Positions 9,665 through 17,895 of a stretch of 64,000 bases of DNA are shown piece by piece. Under the pieces are notes generated by a model, which searched no databases, had not been told where the DNA came from, and worked only from the letters and a program-made list of their open reading frames with translations. Source of the DNA: DATBJG01 sp963790545 (GTDB taxonomy: Bacteria > Acidobacteriota > Vicinamibacteria > Vicinamibacterales > JAMQPK01); contig CAWBPA010000024.1 of the NCBI GenBank assembly GCA_963790545.1, positions 62,001-126,000 of the forward strand. The letters run 5' to 3'. The first letter of the stretch is position 1. Every line of letters begins with the position of its first letter. A program made the position numbers and the translations under genes.

Positions 9665-9923
9665 GCGTACGCGCGCGAGTCGCGACATCTCACGCGCGCG
9701 GTGCGTACAGGTTCGTGTAGGGTTGCGCGCGACGCAACCGCCACGAAGGAGGTACCGCCGCTCACGTGTCCGGACTGAGACTGCACAGTCTCTGGGGGCC
9801 GCGCGCTTGCGTGCGAGCTCGGATAGAAGGCGAGGACTGGGTCATGGACCCAGACGTTGCCCGGACCCGCGTGACGATAGAAGCCGATGACGCTTATTGA
9901 GAGGGAGCTTGACAGCGGCCCGC
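9665..9923 (+). ncRNA. Candidate bridge RNA region of the IS110 element
   Basis: Non-coding right end of the element with consecutive stem-loops: an imperfect one just after the stop codon (GCGCGCGAG...CTCACGCGCGC), then perfect ones at 9721-9739 (GGTTGCG/CGCAACC), 9777-9792 (GAGACT/AGTCTC) and 9837-9853 (CTGGGTC/GACCCAG). Elements of the IS1111 group are known to encode the bridge RNA in this position. The transcript itself is inferred. Confidence 0.4.
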
Positions 9924-10016
9924 AACATAGAAGGCACGAAGTCCACGAAGAATTTGCTTGAATGAGACGTCGTGGTCGCCGTGTAAAAATCAGGAACGCT
10001 GCGCAGAAGATTGGTT

Positions 10017-11155
10017 GTAGTAGTCAGGATTTGATCCGACAGACACTCGAGTCGGGTCGTTAAGCAATCTGCTTCTCTGTGGCCAGCCCCACGCTGTCCA
10101 GAAACGTCTGCATCGGGGTCTTGCCGTAGCACCAGCGGCCCTGATGCGGACGCGCCTCGTTGTATTCCTGCGTCCACTGATCGAGATCGCGCTGCAGCGC
10201 GTCCAGGCCCGGATACAGCGTCCGCCGCAGGACGACCTGGTAAAACTCATTGAGCACGGTCTTTTGAAAGCGCTCGCAGATCCCGTTCGTCTGGGGGCGC
10301 TTGATCTTCGTCCGGGTGTGCTCGATGTCGTTGACCGCTAGGTAGAGCTCGTACGGATGGCGGTCGTGCGCCCCACAGTATTCCGTGCCGCGGTCGGTCA
10401 AGATGCGGGTGAGCGGGATGCCGTGCTCCTCGAAGAGCGGGAGCACCCGATCGTTGAGGAGGTCGGCCGCCGTGATCGGCGTCTTCTCGGTGTACAGCTT
10501 GGCGGCCGCGACCTTCGAGTAGGTGTCGATAAACGTCTGCTGGTAAATCCGGCCCACGCCTTTGAAGGTGCCGACGTAAAAGGTGTCCTGGGCACCGCAG
10601 TAGCCGGGACACTCGCTCTCGAATTCACCGTGCGCCTCTTTGGCGCGCTGCCCCCGCTCGAGTGCCACGACCTGCGCCTCGGTCAGAATCACGCCCTCCT
10701 GCGCGACCTTCGCCTCGAGCGCTTTCAGCCGTTTCCGCATCGTTTCGAGATCGTGGCGCTGCCACACGACGCGCACACCCGCTTGGGAGATGCAGATGCC
10801 CTGCTTCGCGAGCTCGTTCGACACCCGCAGCTGGCCCCATGCCGGTTGGTCGATGGCGATCGCCACCACCGCGTTCTCGATGCGCGCCTCGACACGGTTC
10901 TTGTGATTCGGGCGGCGGCGGCTGATCTCCTGCAACGCCTCCTCGCCGCCTCTCTCGTAGAGCTCCTTGAATCGATAGAAGCTGTCGCGGCTGTAGCCCA
11001 TCATGCGGCACGCGTCCGCGACGTTGCCGAGCTGCTTCGCCAGTTCCAGCAGCCCGACTTTCGTCTTGATGACTTTCTGTGCAGTCGTCACACTCGGCCT
11101 CCCTCTGCGGGACCCGTTACTCTAACTGACCGTCAGATTTCATCCTAGCTACTGC
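10017..11155 (-). mobile_element. IS481-family insertion sequence with 9-bp target duplication
   Basis: The ends are imperfect inverted repeats (GTAGTAGTCAGGAT on the left against GCAGTAGCTAGGAT read inward from the right). The word AGATTGGTT flanks both ends exactly (10008-10016 and 11156-11164), a target-site duplication. The single transposase gene is intact. The perfect duplication points to a recent insertion. The site is only about 100 bp from the IS110 element, in the same repeat-rich spacer. Confidence 0.85.
10060..11091 (-). CDS. IS481-family DDE transposase
   Basis: A 343-residue transposase. An N-terminal helix-turn-helix region (VADACRMMGYSRDSFYRFKEL) is followed by a linker helix and the rve catalytic core. 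The core's acidic residues are visible in TFIDTYSKVAA, RILTDRGTEYCG and PQTNGICERFQKTV, and the C-terminal WTQEYNEARPHQG is typical of IS481 and IS3 enzymes. The start is GTG with GGGAGG upstream. The frame is complete, and the flanking target duplication supports recent movement. Confidence 0.95.
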   Translation of the reverse strand: MTTAQKVIKTKVGLLELAKQLGNVADACRMMGYSRDSFYRFKELYERGGEEALQEISRRRPNHKNRVEARIENAVVAIAIDQPAWGQLRVSNELAKQGICISQAGVRVVWQRHDLETMRKRLKALEAKVAQEGVILTEAQVVALERGQRAKEAHGEFESECPGYCGAQDTFYVGTFKGVGRIYQQTFIDTYSKVAAAKLYTEKTPITAADLLNDRVLPLFEEHGIPLTRILTDRGTEYCGAHDRHPYELYLAVNDIEHTRTKIKRPQTNGICERFQKTVLNEFYQVVLRRTLYPGLDALQRDLDQWTQEYNEARPHQGRWCYGKTPMQTFLDSVGLATEKQIA

Positions 11156-11175
11156 AGATTGGTTTTGTTCTTGGG

Positions 11176-11254
11176 GGTCTTTCGTGTGAACTCGTCTTTC
11201 TTCGTGTCCTTCGTGCCCTTCGTGGTTGATCCTGTCTTCTTCGTGTCTTAGTGG
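11176..11254. repeat. Array of CTTCGTG-type short repeats
   Basis: Seven or more copies of CTTCGTG/TTCGTGTC-type words in near-tandem order. The same words, inverted (CACGAAG), occur left and right of the IS110 element, so the two insertion sequences split or bracket one original cluster. No gene is present. Confidence 0.7.
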
Positions 11255-11312
11255 TTACATGCGGTACCGGAACGCCTCGGCCGCACATTCGGCTCGGCTT
11301 TCGTCTGACACG
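11255..11312 (-). pseudogene. Remnant of a second comM 3' end
   Basis: Read on the minus strand this short piece ends SDESRAECAAEAFRYRM and a stop. It aligns with the C-terminus of the intact comM 2 kb away (SDEIRSEHAAEALQYRMT), about 13 of 18 residues identical. The preceding GTGGTTA is also shared between the two sites. The rest of the gene is missing, replaced by the secreted-protein gene that begins immediately upstream. It is the left boundary of a partly duplicated DUF167-comM junction. Confidence 0.65.
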
Positions 11313-11693
11313 TTATTCCACGATTTGCACCTTGATCCATTCGGCGACGCCCTTGCCGCGGTCGTTGCCCTCGAACTTGATCTCAGTGAGTAAACCCGTT
11401 CGAAGGTCGGCCAGCGTGCCCTTCCTGTTGGGAGATCGTTGCTTGCTGAGGTCTACATAAATCCTGGTGCGTTCGGTAAGTCGCACGGGATGGGTGCCCG
11501 ACTCGTCCGAGGCCGTGATCGTTCGATTCTGAGTGTCCACGGACGTGATTTTGCCGATGAGGGTCACCTTCCCCGATAAGCCGGTGGACTGGCCGATCGG
11601 AATGAAGACTTCAGTCGCCTTCTGCCCCTGCACGCAAAGCGTGCCGCACCACACGCAGGCGGTGACCAGGATAGCCCGCACGATTGATTTCAT
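11313..11693 (-). CDS. Secreted protein of unknown function
   Basis: A 126-residue protein with a Sec signal peptide (MKSIVRAILVTACVWCGTLCVQG) and a mature part built of short beta-strand-like segments (GKITSVDTQNRTITASD, PVRLTERTRIYVDLSKQR), reminiscent of small OB-like periplasmic proteins. No family is recognised with confidence. It is adjacent to, and on the same strand as, the cytochrome lipoprotein, with a heptamer repeat array between them. The pair lies between two truncated gene copies and may have arrived together. Confidence 0.55.
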   Translation of the reverse strand: MKSIVRAILVTACVWCGTLCVQGQKATEVFIPIGQSTGLSGKVTLIGKITSVDTQNRTITASDESGTHPVRLTERTRIYVDLSKQRSPNRKGTLADLRTGLLTEIKFEGNDRGKGVAEWIKVQIVE

Positions 11694-11705
11694 GGCACCT
11701 CAAAT

Positions 11706-11742
11706 CAGTTTTCAGTTCTCAGTTTTCAGTTTTCAGTTCTCT
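11706..11742. repeat. Heptamer array (TTTTCAG)n
   Basis: Five near-tandem 7-bp units of TTTTCAG/TTCTCAG. A shorter array of the same word lies upstream of the microcompartment shell gene at 21.9 kb. It fills the gap between two same-strand genes. Confidence 0.75.
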
Positions 11743-13108
11743 AGGGAGCGACCAGGTCCTCACGCGCCCGCTCCAACGATCGTATCGCTTCCTGGATCGA
11801 GTCCGAGGTGTACGCGGTGATGCTTCGGTCGATGAGGCGCAGAGCCGTCTGCAAGGGTAAAACGGTCTGTGGATGCAGGCCACCCCCTGCTAGAACTCGA
11901 ATGGCATCGTCGGTTTCCGCGCGCGCGCGCGTCAAGAGGTCTTGCGGATCCTCTCGGCGGGGTGGCGGGCTTGCCAGCCGATCCCGGAGCAGCTCGACAG
12001 CCTGTCGAATGTTCTCCAAAGCGTTGATCACCCTGAGGAACGCTGCGACGGCTACGACCTGTGTCGCATCGAGCCGTATCGCCACCTTGTTCGGGTCAAT
12101 CCCGGCCAGGAACTGTCCGCTCGGCGAGTTCCTGAAGGCCTCACCGTTGTAGAACGCCACCGCCCCTTCAATCGTGTCGACAGCATTGTTGTGAAAGAAC
12201 GGCCCCGAGTCAGCTGCTTCCACGAGTGGCGGAGTGTTGAAGGTGCCGTCTCCGGGTATCCCAAGACCATCGTCAACCGGCACTCGCTCTCCGGTCAGTT
12301 TTTGTGGAATGTCGGGGAGGTTTTCAACCCCCGTGTTGAAGTTGGCGTTGCTCGGATTGACGTTCGGAGGAATGACGGCGTTCGCGCCGGCGTTCAGGTG
12401 ACAGATGTTGCATTTCCCGAGAGCGTTATCGAGAAAAATCTGCTGTCCGCGCTGCGCGACGATTCCCTTGAGTTGCAACGGCAACGCGAGGTCCTGCTGT
12501 CGGCCGAGCGAGAGCTGAAAGGCCGCGAGCGCGTCAAGCTCCTCATCGGTCGGCAGGCGGAAGTCCACACCAGGAATTCGACCAAGCGTCTTCGTAAAGT
12601 GCTGGATGACGGCCCCAGTCGCGAACGAGCGGATTGAACCGTCCCCTGGCGCGCCATCACCGGACCATCCGGTGCGAGGCCCCTCGGAACTGTTGACAGA
12701 AGCCCGAAGTCCCAGAACGTGAGGTACACCCCGCATCGTGAACTTGTTCGGGGGGTCATCAAAGCCGTCAAGATTCTCGAGGATGAGCCCGAACGTCCGC
12801 ATGAGTTTCGGGTTTTCAAAATTCTCCCGCAGCGCTGGTGTGAACTCAGCAACAAACAGCGGATTCTCCGGCGGCAAGGTGGCAATGAACGAAGCGTCGA
12901 GGGCAAAATTGTTTGCTGCCGGGTGACACGTCCCGCACGTACGACCGTTGCCATCGAACGTTTCCTTGAAGAACAGGTCTCGTCCCTTGGCGATGAGCTC
13001 CTGCTCGGGAGGAATGGGCGGAGGGACAGGGGCAGGGCAGCCCAGGACCGCGAGAAGCGAGAGGCCAAGCGCTCCCAGCGCCAACGGACGTGCCCCGGTG
13101 CCGAGCAT
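11741..13108 (-). CDS. Di-heme cytochrome c lipoprotein
   Basis: A 455-residue protein starting MLGTGARPLALG, with a lipoprotein signal ending at Cys24 (LLAVLGC), so it is probably anchored in the envelope. Two c-type heme sites are visible, CGTCH at residues 58-62 and CNICH at 233-237, the spacing of cytochrome c peroxidase/MauG-like di-heme proteins. The ~90-residue C-terminus after the second domain is helical and unlike classical peroxidases. The start was chosen because AGGAG precedes it; the open frame continues upstream without support. The redox partner is unknown. Confidence 0.75.
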   Translation of the reverse strand: MLGTGARPLALGALGLSLLAVLGCPAPVPPPIPPEQELIAKGRDLFFKETFDGNGRTCGTCHPAANNFALDASFIATLPPENPLFVAEFTPALRENFENPKLMRTFGLILENLDGFDDPPNKFTMRGVPHVLGLRASVNSSEGPRTGWSGDGAPGDGSIRSFATGAVIQHFTKTLGRIPGVDFRLPTDEELDALAAFQLSLGRQQDLALPLQLKGIVAQRGQQIFLDNALGKCNICHLNAGANAVIPPNVNPSNANFNTGVENLPDIPQKLTGERVPVDDGLGIPGDGTFNTPPLVEAADSGPFFHNNAVDTIEGAVAFYNGEAFRNSPSGQFLAGIDPNKVAIRLDATQVVAVAAFLRVINALENIRQAVELLRDRLASPPPRREDPQDLLTRARAETDDAIRVLAGGGLHPQTVLPLQTALRLIDRSITAYTSDSIQEAIRSLERAREDLVAP

Positions 13109-13232
13109 CCACTTCTCCTGTCGTGATCGAAGCCTGAGGGGAGCAGATGGGAAAGGCGGTGCTCGTCGGCTGGGTGGAGCAATTTTATCATGCCCGAGGA
13201 ATGCAGAAAGGCGTGTGTACTTTTGTGCAACA

Positions 13233-13275
13233 ACGTTAAGTCGCACATCTCGGGGTCAGCGCCGAAGGGAATTGA
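13233..13275 (+). pseudogene. Remnant of a DUF167 gene 3' end
   Basis: After correcting one missing base, this reads NVKSHISG-SAEGN and a stop. It parallels the tail of the intact DUF167 gene (TVRSQISAFNAEGD), and the DNA stretch GCCGAAGGG-ATTGAAAC is shared almost exactly. Similarity is lost upstream. It lies tail to tail with comM, as the intact DUF167 gene does with the comM remnant. Confidence 0.55.
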
Positions 13276-13289
13276 AACGTGGTTAGAAC

Positions 13290-14792
13290 TTACGTCATCC
13301 GATACTGCAGCGCCTCGGCCGCATGTTCAGATCTGATTTCGTCTGAGTTCGCCAAATCCGCGATCGTGCGGCTCACCCGCAACACTCTGTAGTAACCCCG
13401 CGCGCTCAGTCCGATGCGTTCGGCTGCGGTTTCGAGAAGTCGTCGAGTCGCGGGCTGGAGGCAAGCGATGTTGAACTCCAGCATTTGGTCGACATCGCCA
13501 GTGAACGGCTGTGATTGGCGGCGCGTGTCGCGGCGATCGCGAGCATGCATGACACGTCCCCGGACACGAGCGGACGACTCTGCCCGCGCCGGCTCGCCGA
13601 GCTCTGACAGTGGAACGGGCGGAACCTGGACCACGAGGTCGATCCGGTCCAGCAGGGGGCCCGAAATGCGCAACCGATAGCGATTGACCTCCTGCGGTGT
13701 ACAGCGGCATTCATGTTGAGGATCCCCTCGATAGCCGCATGGGCACGGGTTCATTGCGGCGATGAGCATGAACCGGGCAGGGAAGGAGACCGTACGCGAC
13801 GCACGCGCGATCGTCACCCGTCCTTCCTCGAGTGGCTGCCGCAGCACCTCGAGCACGCGACGAGCGAACTCGGGCATCTCATCGAGAAACAAGACGCCGT
13901 GATGCGCCAGGCTGATTTCGCCCGGGCGAGGGATGCTGCCGCCGCCAACGAGCGCCACATCCGAAATGGTGTGATGGGGTGCCCGAAACGGCCGCCGCGT
14001 CAACAATCCTGAGCCCGGGGGCACGAGGCCCGCAACGGAATGGATTGAGGTGCATTCGAGCGCTTCATCAAACGAAAGGCTCGGCAGAATGCCGGGCATC
14101 CGGCGGGCGATCATGGTTTTCCCCGCGCCAGGGGGACCGACCAGCAGCAGGTTGTGGCGGCCTGCAGCCGCAATCTCGAGCGCGCGTCGTGCAAGCGCCT
14201 GACCGCGAACGTCACTCAGATCGCCAGCACATGCGGGATCGTCCGGCACGAGACCTGGAGGTGGCGGCTCGGCAGCAGAGTCGGGTTCGTTCAGCGCGCG
14301 AACGGCTTCCTCCAGACACTTGACGGGGAACAGTCGCAGGCCAGCCACGATGGCCGCCTCCGCCACATTGGCTGCCGGCAACAGCAGTCCGGCAGCTCCG
14401 GCCCGCCTCGCTGCCGCCGCGACGGGCAGTACGCCTCGCGTCGCCTGAATCGATCCATCCAGAGATAACTCACCAACGAGCACCACATCGTCTATGTGAC
14501 GACGGGAGACGACTCCGCTGGCAGCGAGGATTCCCAGGGCAATGGGAAGGTCGTACGAGGCACCGGCTTTGCGGACGTCGGCAGGCGCGAGATTCACGGT
14601 GATGCGGTAGGCAGGAAACTCGAAGCCGGAATTGCGAATGGCCAGACGGACCCTGTCGCGGCTTTCGCGGACGCTCGCATCCGGCAGGCCGACCATGGTC
14701 ACGACCGGCAGGCCGAACGAAACGTCCACCTCGACGGACACTGGGAAGGCTTCGACCCCAAAGACGGCAGCGCTCTTCAGGCATGCGAGCAT
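13290..14792 (-). CDS. comM: YifB/ComM family Mg-chelatase-like AAA+ ATPase
   Basis: A 500-residue ring helicase-like ATPase; in naturally competent bacteria ComM promotes branch migration during integration of incoming DNA. The N-terminal Lon-like domain (FGLPVVTMVGLPDASVRESRDR) precedes the AAA+ domain with Walker A GPPGAGKTM (residues 219-227), the segment HHTISDVALVGGG, and the cysteine-rich loop NPCPCGYRGD...CRC. The C-terminal domain ends AAEALQYRMT. The start MLACLKSAAVFGVEAF fits family starts; upstream in-frame codons are unlike the family. No other competence gene is nearby except the pilus-like cluster at 24 kb. Confidence 0.92.
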   Translation of the reverse strand: MLACLKSAAVFGVEAFPVSVEVDVSFGLPVVTMVGLPDASVRESRDRVRLAIRNSGFEFPAYRITVNLAPADVRKAGASYDLPIALGILAASGVVSRRHIDDVVLVGELSLDGSIQATRGVLPVAAAARRAGAAGLLLPAANVAEAAIVAGLRLFPVKCLEEAVRALNEPDSAAEPPPPGLVPDDPACAGDLSDVRGQALARRALEIAAAGRHNLLLVGPPGAGKTMIARRMPGILPSLSFDEALECTSIHSVAGLVPPGSGLLTRRPFRAPHHTISDVALVGGGSIPRPGEISLAHHGVLFLDEMPEFARRVLEVLRQPLEEGRVTIARASRTVSFPARFMLIAAMNPCPCGYRGDPQHECRCTPQEVNRYRLRISGPLLDRIDLVVQVPPVPLSELGEPARAESSARVRGRVMHARDRRDTRRQSQPFTGDVDQMLEFNIACLQPATRRLLETAAERIGLSARGYYRVLRVSRTIADLANSDEIRSEHAAEALQYRMT

Positions 14793-14970
14793 GCGGCCGA
14801 GGGTGCAAGCTTTCGACCGGGCGCGGTGCCTTGGTTTCGGCGCCCAAGTCGGACGTTCGCCTACGGCTCTGGCAGAAACTACCAACCCCGGAGCCTGCCG
14901 GGGGTGCAATTCCGAGCAGTCACGAGACTCGCGCGCGCCAATCTGGGACCGATAAATTGGCACGAAGGCC

Positions 14971-15031
14971 GAACGATTCGAACGAGTTCAACGTTCCGAA
15001 CGCCGAACGATTCGAACGGCCCGAATGATTT
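14971..15031. repeat. Degenerate array of GAACGATTC-type words
   Basis: Successive 7-9-bp words such as AACGATTCG, AACGAGTTC, AACGTTCCG and AACGCCG fill the spacer just before the ribosome site of the coiled-coil gene. Similar periodic words occur at 45.9 and 62.6 kb. Confidence 0.55.
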
Positions 15032-15046
15032 GTAAGGAGACAGGCC

Positions 15047-17790
15047 ATGCTCGACGCCTTCAAAACACTTGGTTCCGGTAAGGGAAAGCCGTCCGCAGCC
15101 ACCGAGCTGCAGACCCTCATTGCCAGCGCGCGAGAAGAGCGGGCCGCATTGAGCGAGATGCTCACTCAGATCTCCCTCCGGACTCAGAAGCTGACCCCGA
15201 TGGGGAAGTCGCTCGAGCAGGTTGAGAAGAAAACGACCGGAGCGGCCGATCGCATCGACGAGCTGGCAGAGCGCCTCACCAGCCTTGACGAGCGCGTGCG
15301 GCGCGTCGACGAGATCGACGCGCACGTATCCCAGCTGGTCGAGGCCGTCAGGCAGGCCCAGCTCAGCGTGGAGAAGATCAGCGGCCCGGACAGCGAGCTG
15401 CAGAAACACCGGGAAGCCGTCAAGCAGCTCTCATCGCAGGCACTGCAAACCCAGGCCGGCATTGAGACGCTCAAGAAAGATCAGACGACGTTCCAGGAAC
15501 TCCGCGCCGAGTTGCGGCAGGCGCATGGAGATGTTCAGCGCTCGCTCGGCCTGTCAGGCTCACTCAAGAACGACCTGGATCAGGTGCGGGCTCTCGCGTC
15601 CCAGTTGACGCAGGACTTCGCCCGCATCCGCGAGACCTCCCGCGAATCGCGCAACGACAGCAGCGCGGCGATGGAAACCGTGAAGGAGGTCGAGAAAAAG
15701 CTGGCCATGCTGGGCGCGCTCCAGGAGTTGACCAAAACCACCGAGGAACGCATCACGGCGCTCAATGCGCTGGCCGAGCACGTCACCCACAAGGCAAAGG
15801 CGATCGAAAGCCAGAAACACACAGTCGAGCGGGCGGTCGTCGAGGCCAATCGCCTCAACGAGCTGGTCTGGGCGATGGACTCGCAGGTGCAGAAGCTGAC
15901 CGACGGCCAGAAACAGGTCACGCGCACCGAGGAGATGCTCGCGCGGATCGAGAAGCTCGCGCAGGAGACGAGCGGGCAGCTCGATCTCGCGACCAAGGCC
16001 AAGGAAGAGTTCGGACGCGAAATTGGTCGCCTGCAGAAGGACTCGAACAACCTGGCGGAATCGATTGGCGCCCACGTCGAGCGGCTTGTCGTTGAAAAAA
16101 AGGAGTTCGAAGCGTTCGACGAACGGCTCAACGGCCTTCAGGCGGCGGTCGCCGAAGCCGAAGCGCGCATGGAAACGCTCAGCGCCAAGGACAAGACGGT
16201 CGTGCACCTCAGCCAACGCGTGGACCACCTTGCCAAACATTTCGACGATCTCGGGACCCACGCCGATGAATTGTCGAACAAGTACGCGGCGCTCGACACG
16301 CTGCGCGATCGTCTCGCGCAGGTGGACGAGCTATCGAAGGCCACCACGGCGCAGCTCGGCAGCCTCGCGCACAGTCGGGCCGAACTCGACGAGCTGCGCA
16401 GTGAGATTCATGCCTTCCACAAGGAGTACGCCGAAGCGCTTCAACTGCGAGACGGGCTGGCGTCGGATCGCGCGGCCCTGGAGGTATTCGCGAATCGCAT
16501 GTCGGCGCTCACGCTGAAGACGCCGGAGCTCGACTCGAAGATGGACGCGATCCTTGCCAAGTTCAGCCTCATCGAGGACGGGACGGAGAACGTCAATCGC
16601 GTGAGCGAGCTGGCCACGGAGCTCGATACGCAGATGGGCCGCGTCACCGCAAGACTCCATTTCGTTCAACAGGTCGAATCGCGCCTGAACGCGCTCAACA
16701 CGCTGAGCACCGATGTGGATCGCAAGCTCAAGGATCAGCTGGCGCGACGGGCGGAGCTCGAGAGCCTCAAAACGCAGTGCGACGGCGGCGTACGCCTCCA
16801 CGCACGATGCTCAGCAAAAACTGGAGTCAGTCACGGCCCTCCAGGCTCGGCTCCTGCCGATGACAAACGAGGTGGCAGGCCTGCAAGGCGAGCTCACCCG
16901 AGTGGCTGCCCAAATCAAGGGCATACAGCGCGAGGAGGCAGTGCTGACCGAACAGGAACGGCGGCTGGGCGAGCTGGTGGAAACCGCCAGAGACCCTCTC
17001 GGCTGACGTCGGTGAACGGTTCCGTCAGATGCACGGTCTGAGCGAAGAGCTGAATCGATCGACCGCGGTGAAAGAGGAGCTCCTCAGCGAGCTCGCACGC
17101 GTGCAGGTCCGACAGCGCGACGCCATCGCACAGATTGACGCATCGGGCGATCAGCTCAAGCGGGTTGAGGCGCTCATGGCGCAGATCGAGCAGCGCCGCG
17201 CGCAACTCACCTTCACCGAACGCAAGATTACCGGGTTCGAAGCGCGGATCGGCGAACTCAAGCAGCTGACCGATGACGTCGACAGGCAAATCGAGGCCAT
17301 CACCAGCCGGCAGGCGCTCGTAGCCGCCGTCAAGGCCGAGGTGGAAAGCGTCCACGAGATTGGCGCCCGCAGCAAGGCGGATCTTCAATACGTGGCCGAG
17401 CACCGCGGCGACGTCGCCGCACTTCGGAACTCCGTGGAGGGACTCCTGTCTCTCATGGGGCAGACCGACGACAAGCTCACGCTCATCGAAGGCCGCAAGA
17501 AGCTCGTGGACGAGGTCGAAGCAAAGAGCACGATGATCGTCAACCTGCTGGAAGACGTGCGCGTGAATCTCGAAGCGCTCGGGGAGCAGAAAGCGCTCAT
17601 CGACCACGTCTCCGAAAAGCTCGCGCGCGCCGATTTCGTGTTGCAGGAAGCGCAGAACACCTTACGGTCGCTGCATCAGGAACGTGAAGTGGCCGCGCGC
17701 ATCGAGCAGAGCATCAAACAACTCCGCTCACGGACCGAACGCACACCAGAGGAGAAGTCGCAGGAAGGAAAAGAGAAGAAGACGGCTTAA
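15047..17790 (+). CDS. Large coiled-coil protein (two frame breaks)
   Basis: After two single-base corrections this is a ~913-residue protein that is almost entirely coiled coil, rich in Glu, Lys, Ala and Leu, with many heptads (for example LDERVRRVDEIDAHVSQLVE and LDLATKAKEEFGREIGRLQK). There is no Walker motif, signal peptide or clear membrane segment, so it is not an SMC ATPase. A strong ribosome site (AAGGAG) precedes the ATG. The frame breaks are near 16780 (extra T after ACGCAG) and near 16993 (one extra base in GCCAGAGACC). It may act as a cytoskeletal, scaffolding or chromosome-organising protein, but no function can be assigned. Confidence 0.7.
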
Positions 17791-17792
17791 AC

Positions 17793-17895
17793 AAAGTCTG
17801 AAGTCTCAAGGCTGAAGTCTGAAGTTAAGGTCTCAACCCTTCAGACTTGAGACTTTGAGCTTAACTTGAGCCTTCAGCCTTCAGACTTCTGAGAC
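17793..17895. terminator. Inverted heptamer array between convergent genes
   Basis: The left arm is a run of AAGTCTGA/AAGTCTCA words and the right arm a run of TTCAGACTT/TTGAGACTT words, so the ~100 bp can fold into one long imperfect hairpin with arms of about 35 bases. It separates the coiled-coil gene and the transglycosylase gene, which face each other, and is well placed to stop transcription from both sides. Confidence 0.6.

Larger units (their letters stand above)
8485..9923 (+). mobile_element. IS110-family element, IS1111-type layout
   Basis: The limits are set by subterminal inverted repeats: GCGGGCCGC then AAGCTCC on the left, and the reverse complement (GGAGCTT then GCGGCCCGC) on the right. 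Subterminal repeats, a short left non-coding end (~50 bp) and a long right one (~260 bp) are the layout of the IS1111 group. Both flanks are rich in CACGAAG repeats (ACCACGAAGAGA on the left, GGCACGAAGTCCACGAAG on the right), so it sits inside a short-repeat cluster. Exact ends are uncertain because this family makes no clear target duplication. Confidence 0.75.

Noticed and set aside
8381..13278. Two CRISPR-repeat-like sequences (GCCGAAGGG-ATTGAAAC ending) at 8.4 and 13.25 kb
   Set aside because: They look like degenerate CRISPR repeats, but each is single, no spacers or cas genes are present, and both are explained as the 3' end of a DUF167 gene and its remnant.
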